A stretch of 22,433 bases of DNA from the IMG/VR virus record IMGVR_UViG_3300047557_001302, positions 1 through 22,433 of that record. One strand, written 5' to 3'. The notes beneath the pieces are model-generated. The model was not told the DNA's origin and did not search any database. It was given only the letters and a program-made list of their open reading frames with translations. This DNA comes from a virus. This document shows positions 5,971 to 12,970 of this stretch, in pieces. Both the position numbers and the translations under genes were made by a program. Position 1 is the stretch's first letter. Each line of letters opens with the position of its first letter.

Positions 5971-6519
5971 ATGGCCGGGAAATCAAAGCTCACCATCGCA
6001 CAATGGGATGAAATCGAAAAGCGCCTACTAAGAGGCGAACCCAAACGTGCAATTGCAAAAGACCTGTCAGAACGAGGCATCAAAATCACAGAGGGCGCGA
6101 TACGATTGAAATTCGGAGACCGCGTAGAAATGGCAAAGGCCCTAGCAAATCAAATAGTTGCAAATGATGCGCAGTTAAAATCGCTACCAATGGCTACGCA
6201 GGTCAATGTGAATTCCCTCGTCGATGAGCTAAAGGCAGTCTCGATGCATCTCGCCAGTGCTGCAAAGTACAACGCCGCTACCGCACACCGGATGGCAGCT
6301 ATCGCCAATGGGCAGGTCGAGAAGATAGACGACGCAAACCCACTGGCAAGCGAGGACACACTAAAGGCAATAGCCGGTCTTACAAAGATGGCGAACGAGG
6401 CTAGCCAAATCCCGGTTGCACTGATGAACGCACACAAAGACCGGATGGCCGCAGTAGATGCACAGAAGGGGCAGGACGGCGGGCAGGTGAAGTTCTACCT
6501 ACCGAGCAATGGCCGCTGA
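5971..6519 (+). CDS. terS: Terminase small subunit
   Basis: A 182-aa protein directly upstream of and overlapping the large terminase by 11 nt. The N-terminus is a helix-turn-helix: AQWDEIEKRLLRGEPKRAIA (residues 10-29), then KDLSERGIKITEGAIRLKFG (30-49). The middle is a long helical region (residues ~55-150) suited to oligomerisation, and the Gly/Gln-rich tail ends FYLPSNGR. In tailed phages TerS binds the packaging initiation site as a ring and delivers DNA to TerL. The assignment rests on HTH plus helix architecture and on position; sequence families of TerS diverge widely. Four of its eleven Ile codons are ATA. Confidence 0.8.
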   Translation: MAGKSKLTIAQWDEIEKRLLRGEPKRAIAKDLSERGIKITEGAIRLKFGDRVEMAKALANQIVANDAQLKSLPMATQVNVNSLVDELKAVSMHLASAAKYNAATAHRMAAIANGQVEKIDDANPLASEDTLKAIAGLTKMANEASQIPVALMNAHKDRMAAVDAQKGQDGGQVKFYLPSNGR

Positions 6520-7858
6520 CATTAGACCGCAGAAAGGCCCACAAGAGCGGTTTCTTGCCTGCTCGGCTGACATTGCAATCTATGGTGGCGCCGCTGGAGG
6601 TGGGAAAAGCTGGGCGCTTCTTTTGGAGCCGCTGCGACATGTCACATCAAACCCGGAATTTTCCACTGTTTTTTTCCGACGAAATACAGTTCAGGTGCGT
6701 AACCCAGGCGGGTTGTGGGATGAGAGCGCAAAGCTCTATCCATTGAGCGGTGCCGTACCTGTCAAGCATGTGCTCGAATGGGCATGGCCAGGAGGCGGCA
6801 AGGTGAAATTCGGACACCTTGAGCATGAAACGACCGTCTACGATTGGCAGGGGGCACAGATTCCCCTGATCTGTTTTGACGAGTTAACGCACTTCACAAA
6901 AAACCAGTTTTTCTACCTGATGAGCCGCAATCGCTCGATGAGTGGTGTTAAGCCATACATCAGGGCGACGACGAACCCAGATGCTGATTCTTGGGTCGCA
7001 GAGTTTATTGAGTGGTGGATTGACCAGGATACAGGGCTTCCGATACATGACCGCGCAGGGGTTGTCCGTTGGTTCATTCGTATCAATGACTCGATCATCT
7101 GGGGCGATAGTGTTGAGGAGCTGAAAGCTACGCACGGGCCAGAAGTTGAGCCAAAGTCTGTGACGTTCATCCCTGCAAAACTATCTGATAACGCCGCACT
7201 AATGGCGGCTGATCCAGGCTACCGCGCAAACATCATGGCGCAAAGTGCCGTCGAACGTGCGCGATTGGCAGATGGGAATTGGAAGATACGTCCAGCCGCT
7301 GGGCTTTACTTCCGCAGGTCATGGTGCGATGTGGTTGACGCTATCCCTTCGGATTGCGACCTTGTTCGATATTGGGACTTGGCAGCTACCGAGAAAACAG
7401 AGGCGAACGACCCGGATTGGACTGTAGGCATAAAGATGGGTTATAGCCCGTCAACTAGGAAATACTATGTCTGCCACGCGGTACGAATTAGGGCCGGAGC
7501 GTTCGCTGTTGAAACGGCAATAAAAAACACAGCGGCCCAAGATGGGATAAGGGTCAAAATCAGACTGCCACAAGACCCAGGTCAAGCTGGTAAATCTCAG
7601 GCCCAATCTCTTATTTCCATGCTCGCAGGCTATACCGTGACAGCAAGGGCCGAACGAGGCGACAAAATCACCCGGTTCGGGCCATTCAGCGCCCAGTGCG
7701 AAGCGGGCAATGTCGCATTCTTGCGTGGAAATTGGACAGAGGATGTTTTCGATTCTCTGGAGATGTTCGGCCCAGACGCAAAGCATGACGACGACGCCGA
7801 TGCCTGCGCTGGCGCGTTTGGTGCATTTGTCACCCCTTCCGTTGGCATCTTTGCCTAG
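6509..7858 (+). CDS. terL: Terminase large subunit (packaging ATPase/nuclease)
   Basis: 449 aa. The ATPase domain has a Walker A-like GGAAGGGKS (26-34), Walker B LICFDE (120-125) and coupling motif ATTNP (153-157). The RNase H-like nuclease domain shows acidic residues in RYWDLAAT (Asp290), QDPGQAGK (Asp356) and the HDDDAD cluster (426-431), the three usual metal-binding positions. The enzyme cuts concatemeric phage DNA and drives it through the portal. Length is normal for the family. The start overlaps terS, and the stop TAG overlaps a GTG that could be, but probably is not, the portal start. Five of its 25 Ile codons are ATA, unlike the major capsid gene, which has none. Confidence 0.95.
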   Translation: MAADIRPQKGPQERFLACSADIAIYGGAAGGGKSWALLLEPLRHVTSNPEFSTVFFRRNTVQVRNPGGLWDESAKLYPLSGAVPVKHVLEWAWPGGGKVKFGHLEHETTVYDWQGAQIPLICFDELTHFTKNQFFYLMSRNRSMSGVKPYIRATTNPDADSWVAEFIEWWIDQDTGLPIHDRAGVVRWFIRINDSIIWGDSVEELKATHGPEVEPKSVTFIPAKLSDNAALMAADPGYRANIMAQSAVERARLADGNWKIRPAAGLYFRRSWCDVVDAIPSDCDLVRYWDLAATEKTEANDPDWTVGIKMGYSPSTRKYYVCHAVRIRAGAFAVETAIKNTAAQDGIRVKIRLPQDPGQAGKSQAQSLISMLAGYTVTARAERGDKITRFGPFSAQCEAGNVAFLRGNWTEDVFDSLEMFGPDAKHDDDADACAGAFGAFVTPSVGIFA

Positions 7859-7865
7859 TGGCCAC

Positions 7866-7875
7866 TCCCTATCAT
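7866..7875 (+). promoter_or_regulatory. Repeated motif TCCCTATCAT, copy 1
   Basis: First of five exact copies of this 10-mer. It ends six bases before the ATG at 7882, which has no Shine-Dalgarno sequence. TATCAT matches five of six bases of a -10 box. It lies immediately after the large terminase stop. Confidence 0.5.
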
Positions 7876-7881
7876 CAGCGC

Positions 7882-9225
7882 ATGGACATCATCGTCAACA
7901 CATCCGACATTGCAGCCGCACGCGCAGAACTGGCCCGGGCATTCGGTGCGCTCGATACGAAACGTCCCGAGGCTTGGGACGTTTACGGCTACCCTGAACA
8001 AGTCGCATTCGCAAAGATTAAGACGGCCTACGAGCGATTTGGCCCGGCCCATGGCGCAGTCCACAGGCTGCTAGATACGTGCTGGGAGGAATATCCACGG
8101 ATCAAGCGGCCGGATGATGACGAACAAAGCCCATGGGAGAAGTCTGTCTCCGCGCTGTTCAAATCAGCCAAGGTATGGCCCGCACTTCGAGACTTCGACC
8201 GCAAAAATCTGATCGGTCGATTCTCGGCGCTTGTCTACCGTGTAGCCGATGGCCAATCGCTGGATCAGCCGCTAATCCGGGCCCGTAAATTGGTGGAGGT
8301 AATCCCACTCTACGAGGATCAAATCAAGGTAGAGGCATGGGACACGGATCAAACATCGGAGACATACGGTCAGCCGATGATGTTCGGAGTTCGGACAAGA
8401 TCACCTGACGCACAAGATACACAAGGCGCCCCTGAGGCGTGGATTAACGTCCACCACAGCCGAGTTCAGATACTGGCAGAAGGCGCTATAGGGGATATGT
8501 TTTCAGGCGTACCAATGCTGCGCGCTGCGTACAACCATCTCGTTGATCTGGAGAAGATCAGCGGAGGAAGCGCTGAAAGCTACCTTAAAAACTCGGCCAG
8601 AACTGTTGTTTTTCAGTACGAACCTGGCGCATCGGTGCAGAGCATTCAAGCGGCAGATGGGTCAACAAAGACGGTCCGGCAAATCCATGAGGAACAGACC
8701 CAGGCCCTAAACCGCAATCAAGATGCGTCTATCGTCCTGCAAGGCGGCAAGGCCGAGACTTTGCAGACGAGCATTAGCGACCCTACGGGGGCTTACCTGC
8801 TCGCTGCGAACCTGTTTTCTGCGGCGGTGCGAATCCCGTTCACTATCCTATTCGGCCAGCAAACGGGGCGACTTGCCAGCGACCAAGACAATGCAGACTT
8901 GATCGCCCGGGCGACATCCCGCAGAAATATTGAATTGACCCCGATGCTTGAGGAGTTCATTACCAGAATGCAAGCGGCTGGGATCATCGAGCCCGGAGAA
9001 TTTGAGGTTGAATGGCCGACATTGGGTGCACCAACTGACGATGAGAAGGTCACTATTCTCGGAAAGATGACCGATGCAATGGTCAAGGCATCGAGCGCAG
9101 GAATAGTCGCCCCGTTATTTGACGAGAACGAGCTAAGGCGAGTTGTTGACTATGAGGAACGCGAGGAGTTAGCTGCAATGCCAGCGCCTCAAGAAGAAGG
9201 GGAGAAAGATGATCGGGAGCTTTGA
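7882..9225 (+). CDS. Portal protein (DUF1073-type)
   Basis: 447 aa from the ATG at 7882. An in-frame GTG at 7858 overlapping the terL stop would add eight residues. I prefer the ATG because it stands at the same distance from a TCCCTATCAT motif as two other starts. Recognisable portal features are AFAKIKTAYERFGPAHGAVH near residues 43-62, a central beta-rich wing (EVIPLYEDQIKVEAWD), then the long helical stem with RIPFTILFGQQTGRLASD, a pattern of DUF1073 portals, and an acidic tail (EEGEKDDREL). Twelve copies form the DNA channel at one capsid vertex in tailed phages. Position directly after terL supports the call. Confidence 0.88.
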   Translation: MDIIVNTSDIAAARAELARAFGALDTKRPEAWDVYGYPEQVAFAKIKTAYERFGPAHGAVHRLLDTCWEEYPRIKRPDDDEQSPWEKSVSALFKSAKVWPALRDFDRKNLIGRFSALVYRVADGQSLDQPLIRARKLVEVIPLYEDQIKVEAWDTDQTSETYGQPMMFGVRTRSPDAQDTQGAPEAWINVHHSRVQILAEGAIGDMFSGVPMLRAAYNHLVDLEKISGGSAESYLKNSARTVVFQYEPGASVQSIQAADGSTKTVRQIHEEQTQALNRNQDASIVLQGGKAETLQTSISDPTGAYLLAANLFSAAVRIPFTILFGQQTGRLASDQDNADLIARATSRRNIELTPMLEEFITRMQAAGIIEPGEFEVEWPTLGAPTDDEKVTILGKMTDAMVKASSAGIVAPLFDENELRRVVDYEEREELAAMPAPQEEGEKDDREL

Positions 9226-10036
9226 CAACGAGCGGCACTCTATGGGTATGCCGTGGCTAAACGCGGCATCTCTCGGCACAAGCTCCGGTGTTGTTCGTGT
9301 CGCTGTGTCTGGGAACAATGCAGACGTCGCAACCGGGTCAGCGAGTGAGGACATTTGGGCTGGGTCTGACCTTGGGACGATCAACACAATCAACCATCAC
9401 ACGATCCAGATTCCCCAAACCGCCACAGCGATGGAGGTCGTGAGTGACAACGCAGCCGACACAGCCGCAGGCGCTGGGCTGCGCAGCGCCCAAATCATCT
9501 ACCTCGATGCGGCCTATGTGTCCAAAACCGTCACGGTTGTGATGAACGGGACGACGCCTGTAGCCCTCCCTGAACCTGTTGTGGCGATCAACTCATTCGC
9601 CCGGGCGACTACTGGGACGTTCATGGGCGCGAATATCGGCAATGTTTCGATCCGTGCAGTTGGTGGTACTGGGGCGACTTACTCTTACATGCGGGCCGGA
9701 ATCGGAAGTGCTCAGTCTGCGATTTACACGGTACCTGATGCGCACACCATGATCCTCGATGGCGTGACGTACTCACTCAAGAAGCCAAACGCCGGTGATG
9801 CAACGGCTGATTTCTACATCTCATCAATCAGCGGCACCGGAGCCCTTTTGAAAAGCTCGCCCATCTCGGTTGCGTCTGCTGCGACATACCGGACAAACGG
9901 CGGCGTGGCCCTCGCAATCGTCCCGGCGCGCACTGCTCTGTGGGTCAGCGTTACAAATGTGACAGGCAACAACACAGGTGCGACTGCGACCATGTACGGA
10001 ATCAGAATCCCTAACTCTAAGCTGGTGCCGCAATGA
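9209..10036 (+). CDS. Putative beta-rich virion protein between portal and MuF-like gene
   Basis: 275 aa from the ATG at 9209, with AAGAAGGGGAG upstream and a 17-nt overlap with the portal gene. The sequence is rich in Thr, Ala, Gly and Val with many alternating beta-like segments (VRVAVSGNNADVATG, SKTVTVVMNGTTPVALPEPV, ATMYGIRIPNSKLVP). It lacks charged helices, cysteines and any signal peptide. This fits a beta-sandwich structural protein such as a head decoration or neck-associated component. No family is recognised. It is coupled by ATGA to the next small gene, so the pair probably act together in the virion. Confidence 0.6.
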   Translation: MIGSFDNERHSMGMPWLNAASLGTSSGVVRVAVSGNNADVATGSASEDIWAGSDLGTINTINHHTIQIPQTATAMEVVSDNAADTAAGAGLRSAQIIYLDAAYVSKTVTVVMNGTTPVALPEPVVAINSFARATTGTFMGANIGNVSIRAVGGTGATYSYMRAGIGSAQSAIYTVPDAHTMILDGVTYSLKKPNAGDATADFYISSISGTGALLKSSPISVASAATYRTNGGVALAIVPARTALWVSVTNVTGNNTGATATMYGIRIPNSKLVPQ

Positions 10037-10299
10037 TCTTGCCAGACATAACCCTCGCAGAGTCAACATGGACTAATGTGTTCGCTGCTGCATCGCTGTC
10101 AGTAGGCACTGCCGTTATTGTCACGACAAAAACGCCAGGGGCGACCGTCATGCTGTGGGATGGCGTATCTGCCCCAGGCTCCACAACTAGCGGATACCCC
10201 GTTATTTACCCGCAGTCTGCAAAGGTCACAGCAGGATCATCCGGTTTGTGGGCATATCCTGGCACTCGGTCTGTACAAATAGCAGTGCAAACAGTTTGA
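10033..10299 (+). CDS. Small beta-rich virion protein, 88 aa
   Basis: Begins MILPDITLAESTWTNVFAAA at an ATGA overlap with the preceding gene and ends at a TGATG overlap with the MuF-like gene. The pattern GTAVIVTTKTPGATVMLWDG, followed by YPVIYPQSAKVTAG, resembles small phage proteins with a single beta-sandwich domain that are often head-fibre or decoration components. The assignment is by pattern and context only. Confidence 0.6.
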   Translation: MILPDITLAESTWTNVFAAASLSVGTAVIVTTKTPGATVMLWDGVSAPGSTTSGYPVIYPQSAKVTAGSSGLWAYPGTRSVQIAVQTV

Positions 10300-11213
10300 T
10301 GAACCCGATCATCCCCGGCAACAAATCAGACCGAACTGGATCGTCTGGGATCATTCGCAAGGCAATCGCGCAGATCAATTTGCGTTATTCGGCATTGCAG
10401 CGTGATGTGCTTGCCATCTTCTCGCGCATTCAATACCTCAGGCTAAACGAGGTTGATTTTGGTCGCGTGTCTTACATGCTCACGCCTGACCAAATGCGGA
10501 TCGTAGATCGAGAGATCGAGTTAGCACTATCGAAATGGATCGCAGACGGGAACAGCCCTGCTGAGTTCCATTGGTATGCACAATACGATGAAGCGGCTCA
10601 TTTCCTTGGTACTACGCAGACCGCCGCAAACCTTGGCCGTGCATCTGAGGCTTACGCAATCGCTAGGCAATTGTCCAACATCGTGAGGACTGACCCATAC
10701 AGAACACGATTGGCAATGACTCAATTCCGCAGCTATGAACACTGGGTAAGCCTAAGTTCCCAAGCCAAAAGCGATCTTACGTCCATCATCACCCGCGCTG
10801 TTAGTGACGGAAAAAACCCAAAGGCGGTACGCACTGAAATAGCAGAAAGGATTGACGTCAGCAGGTCGAGGGCTGCACTCTATGCGCAGACAGACATAAC
10901 AGGGACGCTCAGGGAAGCACGCGTAGCCGAAGCTGAACAAGCCGAGATTGATCTTGGCATCAAGACTGGCCTGCTATGGACGAGCGCGCTAAAGACGACA
11001 ACCAGGCCGTGGCACGCATCTCGGCACGGTAACGCGTACTCTAGGGCAGAGGTCAAGGCTTTCTATTCTGAGAATGGGAATTCATTCAACTGCTATTGTT
11101 CAATAACAGAGACGCTTCTAGACAAAGACGGGAATCCGATATTGTCTGATAAGCTAAAGAAGGCCATGGCACTTGAAAAGAAAGCCTGGAAAGCCACCCA
11201 TGTGGGCCGTTAA
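10299..11213 (+). CDS. MuF/SPP1 gp7-like head morphogenesis protein
   Basis: 304 aa from the ATG at 10299; upstream in-frame codons belong to a shadow. The N-terminal two thirds are helical. The C-terminal part carries the hallmark of phage Mu F-type minor head proteins: TDITGTLREARVAEAE, then LLWTSALKTTTRPWHASRHG and SFNCYCSITETLLDKDG, where the HxxRHG and CYC elements probably hold a metal or disulfide. These proteins are packaged minor head components bound near the portal and needed for head assembly. The last ten bases (GGC CGT TAA and the preceding G) are also the 5' end of a tRNA gene, so the stop codon TAA is tRNA positions 8-10. Confidence 0.85.
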   Translation: MNPIIPGNKSDRTGSSGIIRKAIAQINLRYSALQRDVLAIFSRIQYLRLNEVDFGRVSYMLTPDQMRIVDREIELALSKWIADGNSPAEFHWYAQYDEAAHFLGTTQTAANLGRASEAYAIARQLSNIVRTDPYRTRLAMTQFRSYEHWVSLSSQAKSDLTSIITRAVSDGKNPKAVRTEIAERIDVSRSRAALYAQTDITGTLREARVAEAEQAEIDLGIKTGLLWTSALKTTTRPWHASRHGNAYSRAEVKAFYSENGNSFNCYCSITETLLDKDGNPILSDKLKKAMALEKKAWKATHVGR

Positions 11214-11280
11214 CTCAGACGGTCAGAGTAGCCGACTCATAATCGGTTAGTCGCAGGTTCGAGCCCTGCACGGCCTACCA
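11204..11280 (+). tRNA. tRNA with CAT anticodon, probably tRNA-Ile2 (reads AUA)
   Basis: A complete 77-nt cloverleaf. Acceptor arms are GGGCCGT (11204-11210) and ACGGCCT (11270-11276), with one G:U pair at 1:72. The D-stem is ACTC/GAGT with GG in the loop. The anticodon stem is GCCGA/TCGGT around loop CTCATAA, with anticodon CAT at 11238-11240. The T-stem is GCAGG/CCTGC with loop TTCGAGC, the discriminator is A, and CCA is encoded. The anticodon stem lacks the G:C triplet of initiator tRNA. C4:G69 and C5:G68 match the determinants that TilS uses in E. coli tRNA-Ile2, favouring Ile2 over elongator Met. It lies inside the late operon and overlaps the preceding gene by 10 nt. Confidence 0.93.
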
Positions 11281-11298
11281 ATCAAAGTTGGATCATAT

Positions 11299-11326
11299 TT
11301 TCAAGGTGCAACGTTGCACCTTGAAA
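11299..11326. repeat. 28-bp perfect palindrome between tRNA and protease/scaffold gene
   Basis: The left arm TTTCAAGGTGCAAC (11299-11312) is followed without spacer by its exact reverse complement (11313-11326). As RNA it would form a 12-13 bp hairpin with a minimal loop, but no U-run follows, so it is not a classical intrinsic terminator. It lies in the widest gap of the late block, 18 nt after the tRNA CCA and 17 nt before the second TCCCTATCAT copy. An operator, a processing or stabilising stem, or a recombination site are all possible. Confidence 0.8.
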
Positions 11327-11343
11327 TCGGACAAGAAGTGTGA

Positions 11344-11353
11344 TCCCTATCAT
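11344..11353 (+). promoter_or_regulatory. Repeated motif TCCCTATCAT, copy 2
   Basis: Ends eight bases before the ATG at 11362. The flanks extend the identity with copy 5 to 14 bases, TGATCCCTATCATT (11341-11354 and 17350-17363). Only a weak AGAAG precedes the start codon. Confidence 0.5.
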
Positions 11354-11361
11354 TCAGAAGC

Positions 11362-12495
11362 ATGAAGCGAGTAAACCTAATCTCTGCCGTGAATGCGTCG
11401 AATATCCGCAAGGATGGCGCGTCTTACTACATCAAAGACTTGGTTCACGCTGTTGACGGCATCGTCCTGAATGGGCGGCTGTACCCTGGCGATGAATTGC
11501 AGAAGTCGGTTTCTACGCTTGAGGGCAAGCCAGCCCCGGCTGGCCACCCGAAGGACGACCAGGGCCGACACATCAGCGCAAGCAACGGCAAGGCACTAGC
11601 TTCTGCATACATCGGCGCCTACTGCACCAATAGCCGCTATGAAGGCGGGCGTGCAATGTGCGATGTGGTTATCAACGAGGCCCAGGCAAAAGCTCTACCC
11701 GCTGGTGCTGAAATCATCGCCCGATTGGATGCAGCGATTCTCGGCACAAATACCGAGCCAATCTCGGTGAGTTCCGGCCTGCTACTGCGAGAGATCGCCG
11801 CTAATGGTGAAAGCCGCGGCAAGAAGTACCGCGCCATTGCCACAGACATGAACTTTGACCATGTTGCTTTTCTGCTCAACGAGAAGCCAGCCGGATCACC
11901 AGCAGATGGGATCGGTGTTTTTGTGAATGAGGCAGGCGAGGAAAGCGAGGTTGAAACCGTGGAAGTGAATGATATTCATGAAGACCAGGATACGCCGAAG
12001 TTCATTCGGTGGCTTACTGCGATTTTCGCCAATGTCAAGGCGCAAAAATCGACTTCCCTATCATCTAGCACAGACGAGGTTGATATTGAGCCCGTCGAAA
12101 TCAAACCCGCCACGAATGGAGATGATCCGGTGAAAGAAATCATTATCGAAGCGCTGAACAGCGCCGGGGTGGCTGTTGCAGGGCTCGATGATGCCCAGCT
12201 ACTGGCCGCATACAACTCGCTGCAAGCCAAGCCGATCGAGGCCAAGCTGGCAGACGTTACCGCCAAGCTGGCCACGTTGGAGGCTAACGCCGCCGCCGCC
12301 GCTGATGCCGAGGTGACAGCGCTGGCCGCAGAACTCGCCGCCAATTCGAGCTTGACCGTCGATGACCTCAAGAAGCTCGGCGCAGATCGCTTGAAGGAAA
12401 TCAAGGCCAACACCAAGGCCGCGCCGATCCTGCCAGCACAAGGCGGGACCATTGAGAAACTCCAGGCGTACAGCCTGAACGCTGAAATCAAGTAA
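11362..12495 (+). CDS. Prohead protease/scaffold protein (DUF2213-like)
   Basis: 377 aa with two parts. Residues ~1-190 match the DUF2213 pattern of phage maturation proteases: LNGRLYPGDEL, EGKPAPAGHP with His62, EPISVSSGLL with Ser137 or Ser138, and MNFDHVAFLL with His167. The assignment of catalytic residues is by analogy. Residues ~190-255 are an acidic linker. Residues ~257-377 are Ala/Leu-rich and coiled-coil-like (AKLADVTAKLATLEANAA, AEVTALAAELAANSSLTVDD), typical of scaffolds. Protease fused to scaffold next to the capsid gene is a common head-assembly arrangement. An in-frame GTG at 12130 preceded by GGAG could start a separate 121-aa scaffold, as in lambda C/Nu3. Confidence 0.8.
   Translation: MKRVNLISAVNASNIRKDGASYYIKDLVHAVDGIVLNGRLYPGDELQKSVSTLEGKPAPAGHPKDDQGRHISASNGKALASAYIGAYCTNSRYEGGRAMCDVVINEAQAKALPAGAEIIARLDAAILGTNTEPISVSSGLLLREIAANGESRGKKYRAIATDMNFDHVAFLLNEKPAGSPADGIGVFVNEAGEESEVETVEVNDIHEDQDTPKFIRWLTAIFANVKAQKSTSLSSSTDEVDIEPVEIKPATNGDDPVKEIIIEALNSAGVAVAGLDDAQLLAAYNSLQAKPIEAKLADVTAKLATLEANAAAAADAEVTALAAELAANSSLTVDDLKKLGADRLKEIKANTKAAPILPAQGGTIEKLQAYSLNAEIK
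12055..12064 (+). promoter_or_regulatory. Repeated motif TCCCTATCAT, copy 3 (inside protease/scaffold gene)
   Basis: This copy lies within the linker-coding part of the protease/scaffold gene, 66 bases upstream of the possible internal scaffold start at 12130. In frame it reads part of Ser-Leu-Ser-Ser, so chance coding cannot be excluded for this copy alone. Confidence 0.35.
12118..12132 (+). promoter_or_regulatory. Possible internal start of a scaffold-only product
   Basis: GGAG (12118-12121) is followed after eight bases by an in-frame GTG (12130-12132, codon 257). Translation from here would yield 121 aa containing exactly the predicted scaffold helices. The site is inferred from spacing and domain boundary only. 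Confidence 0.35.
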
Positions 12496-12504
12496 GGAGC
12501 GAAC

Positions 12505-12954
12505 ATGCCTAACGCAATTTTCCGCAGCACGAATGTCGAGCCGCGCACCATCTCCGACCGCACCGTGTCTGGTGCTTTGCTGCCATGTACTGCTGTAAGT
12601 ATTGGCGCCACGCAACTGACCCAGGCGACGGCAGTGTCGGCTACCAATCTGGCGCTGCTCGGCCCTCGTGACTTTTACGGCCTGAGCACCTCCAGCACCG
12701 ATGTACTCAAGACTCCGTATGTTTCTGGTGAAACCGGCATCGCCTACAAGCTGCGCCCTGATGATCAAGTCGTTTGGGCTATGGCCGCTGGCACTTACAC
12801 CTACGGCCAAGAACTTACCGTTGCCGCTTCTGGCCGTTTGGCTGCTGCTGCTGCGACGAACATCGTGGTCGCGTTCTACGATCAAGCAGGCGCAACCCTC
12901 TCGGCTGGTGATCTGGCCGATGTGTGTGTCGCAAACTTCTACACCAAAGCCTAA
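12505..12954 (+). CDS. Capsid decoration protein
   Basis: 149 aa beginning MPNAIFRSTNVEPRTISDRT. It has a very strong ribosome binding site, TAAGGAG, that overlaps the previous stop codon. The sequence is beta-rich and low in charge, with a Thr/Ala-rich body and segments such as GIAYKLRPDDQVVWAMAAGT and NIVVAFYDQAGATLSAGDL. Small proteins of this type encoded between scaffold and major capsid genes are usually head-stabilising or decorating proteins (lambda gpD position), often of the DUF2190-like type. The strong translation signal fits a product needed in hundreds of copies. Function is inferred mainly from position. Confidence 0.72.
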   Translation: MPNAIFRSTNVEPRTISDRTVSGALLPCTAVSIGATQLTQATAVSATNLALLGPRDFYGLSTSSTDVLKTPYVSGETGIAYKLRPDDQVVWAMAAGTYTYGQELTVAASGRLAAAAATNIVVAFYDQAGATLSAGDLADVCVANFYTKA

Positions 12955-12970
12955 CTAGGAGCTTCTCAAA

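Noticed and set aside
11204-11280. tRNA as a prophage attachment site
   Set aside because: The tRNA is complete with CCA, lies in the middle of the late gene block, and no integrase or duplicated tRNA 3' end is in the window.
11204-11280. Initiator tRNA-Met
   Set aside because: The three consecutive G:C pairs of the anticodon stem and the C1:A72 mismatch of initiators are missing.
11299-11340. Intrinsic terminator at the 28-bp palindrome
   Set aside because: No run of T follows the stem on either strand, so a rho-independent terminator of normal type is not supported.
11976-12885. Two overlapping reverse-strand open frames of over 220 codons
   Set aside because: Both are antisense shadows of the scaffold and decoration genes; the Ala/Ser-rich translation reflects the Ala-rich scaffold helices.
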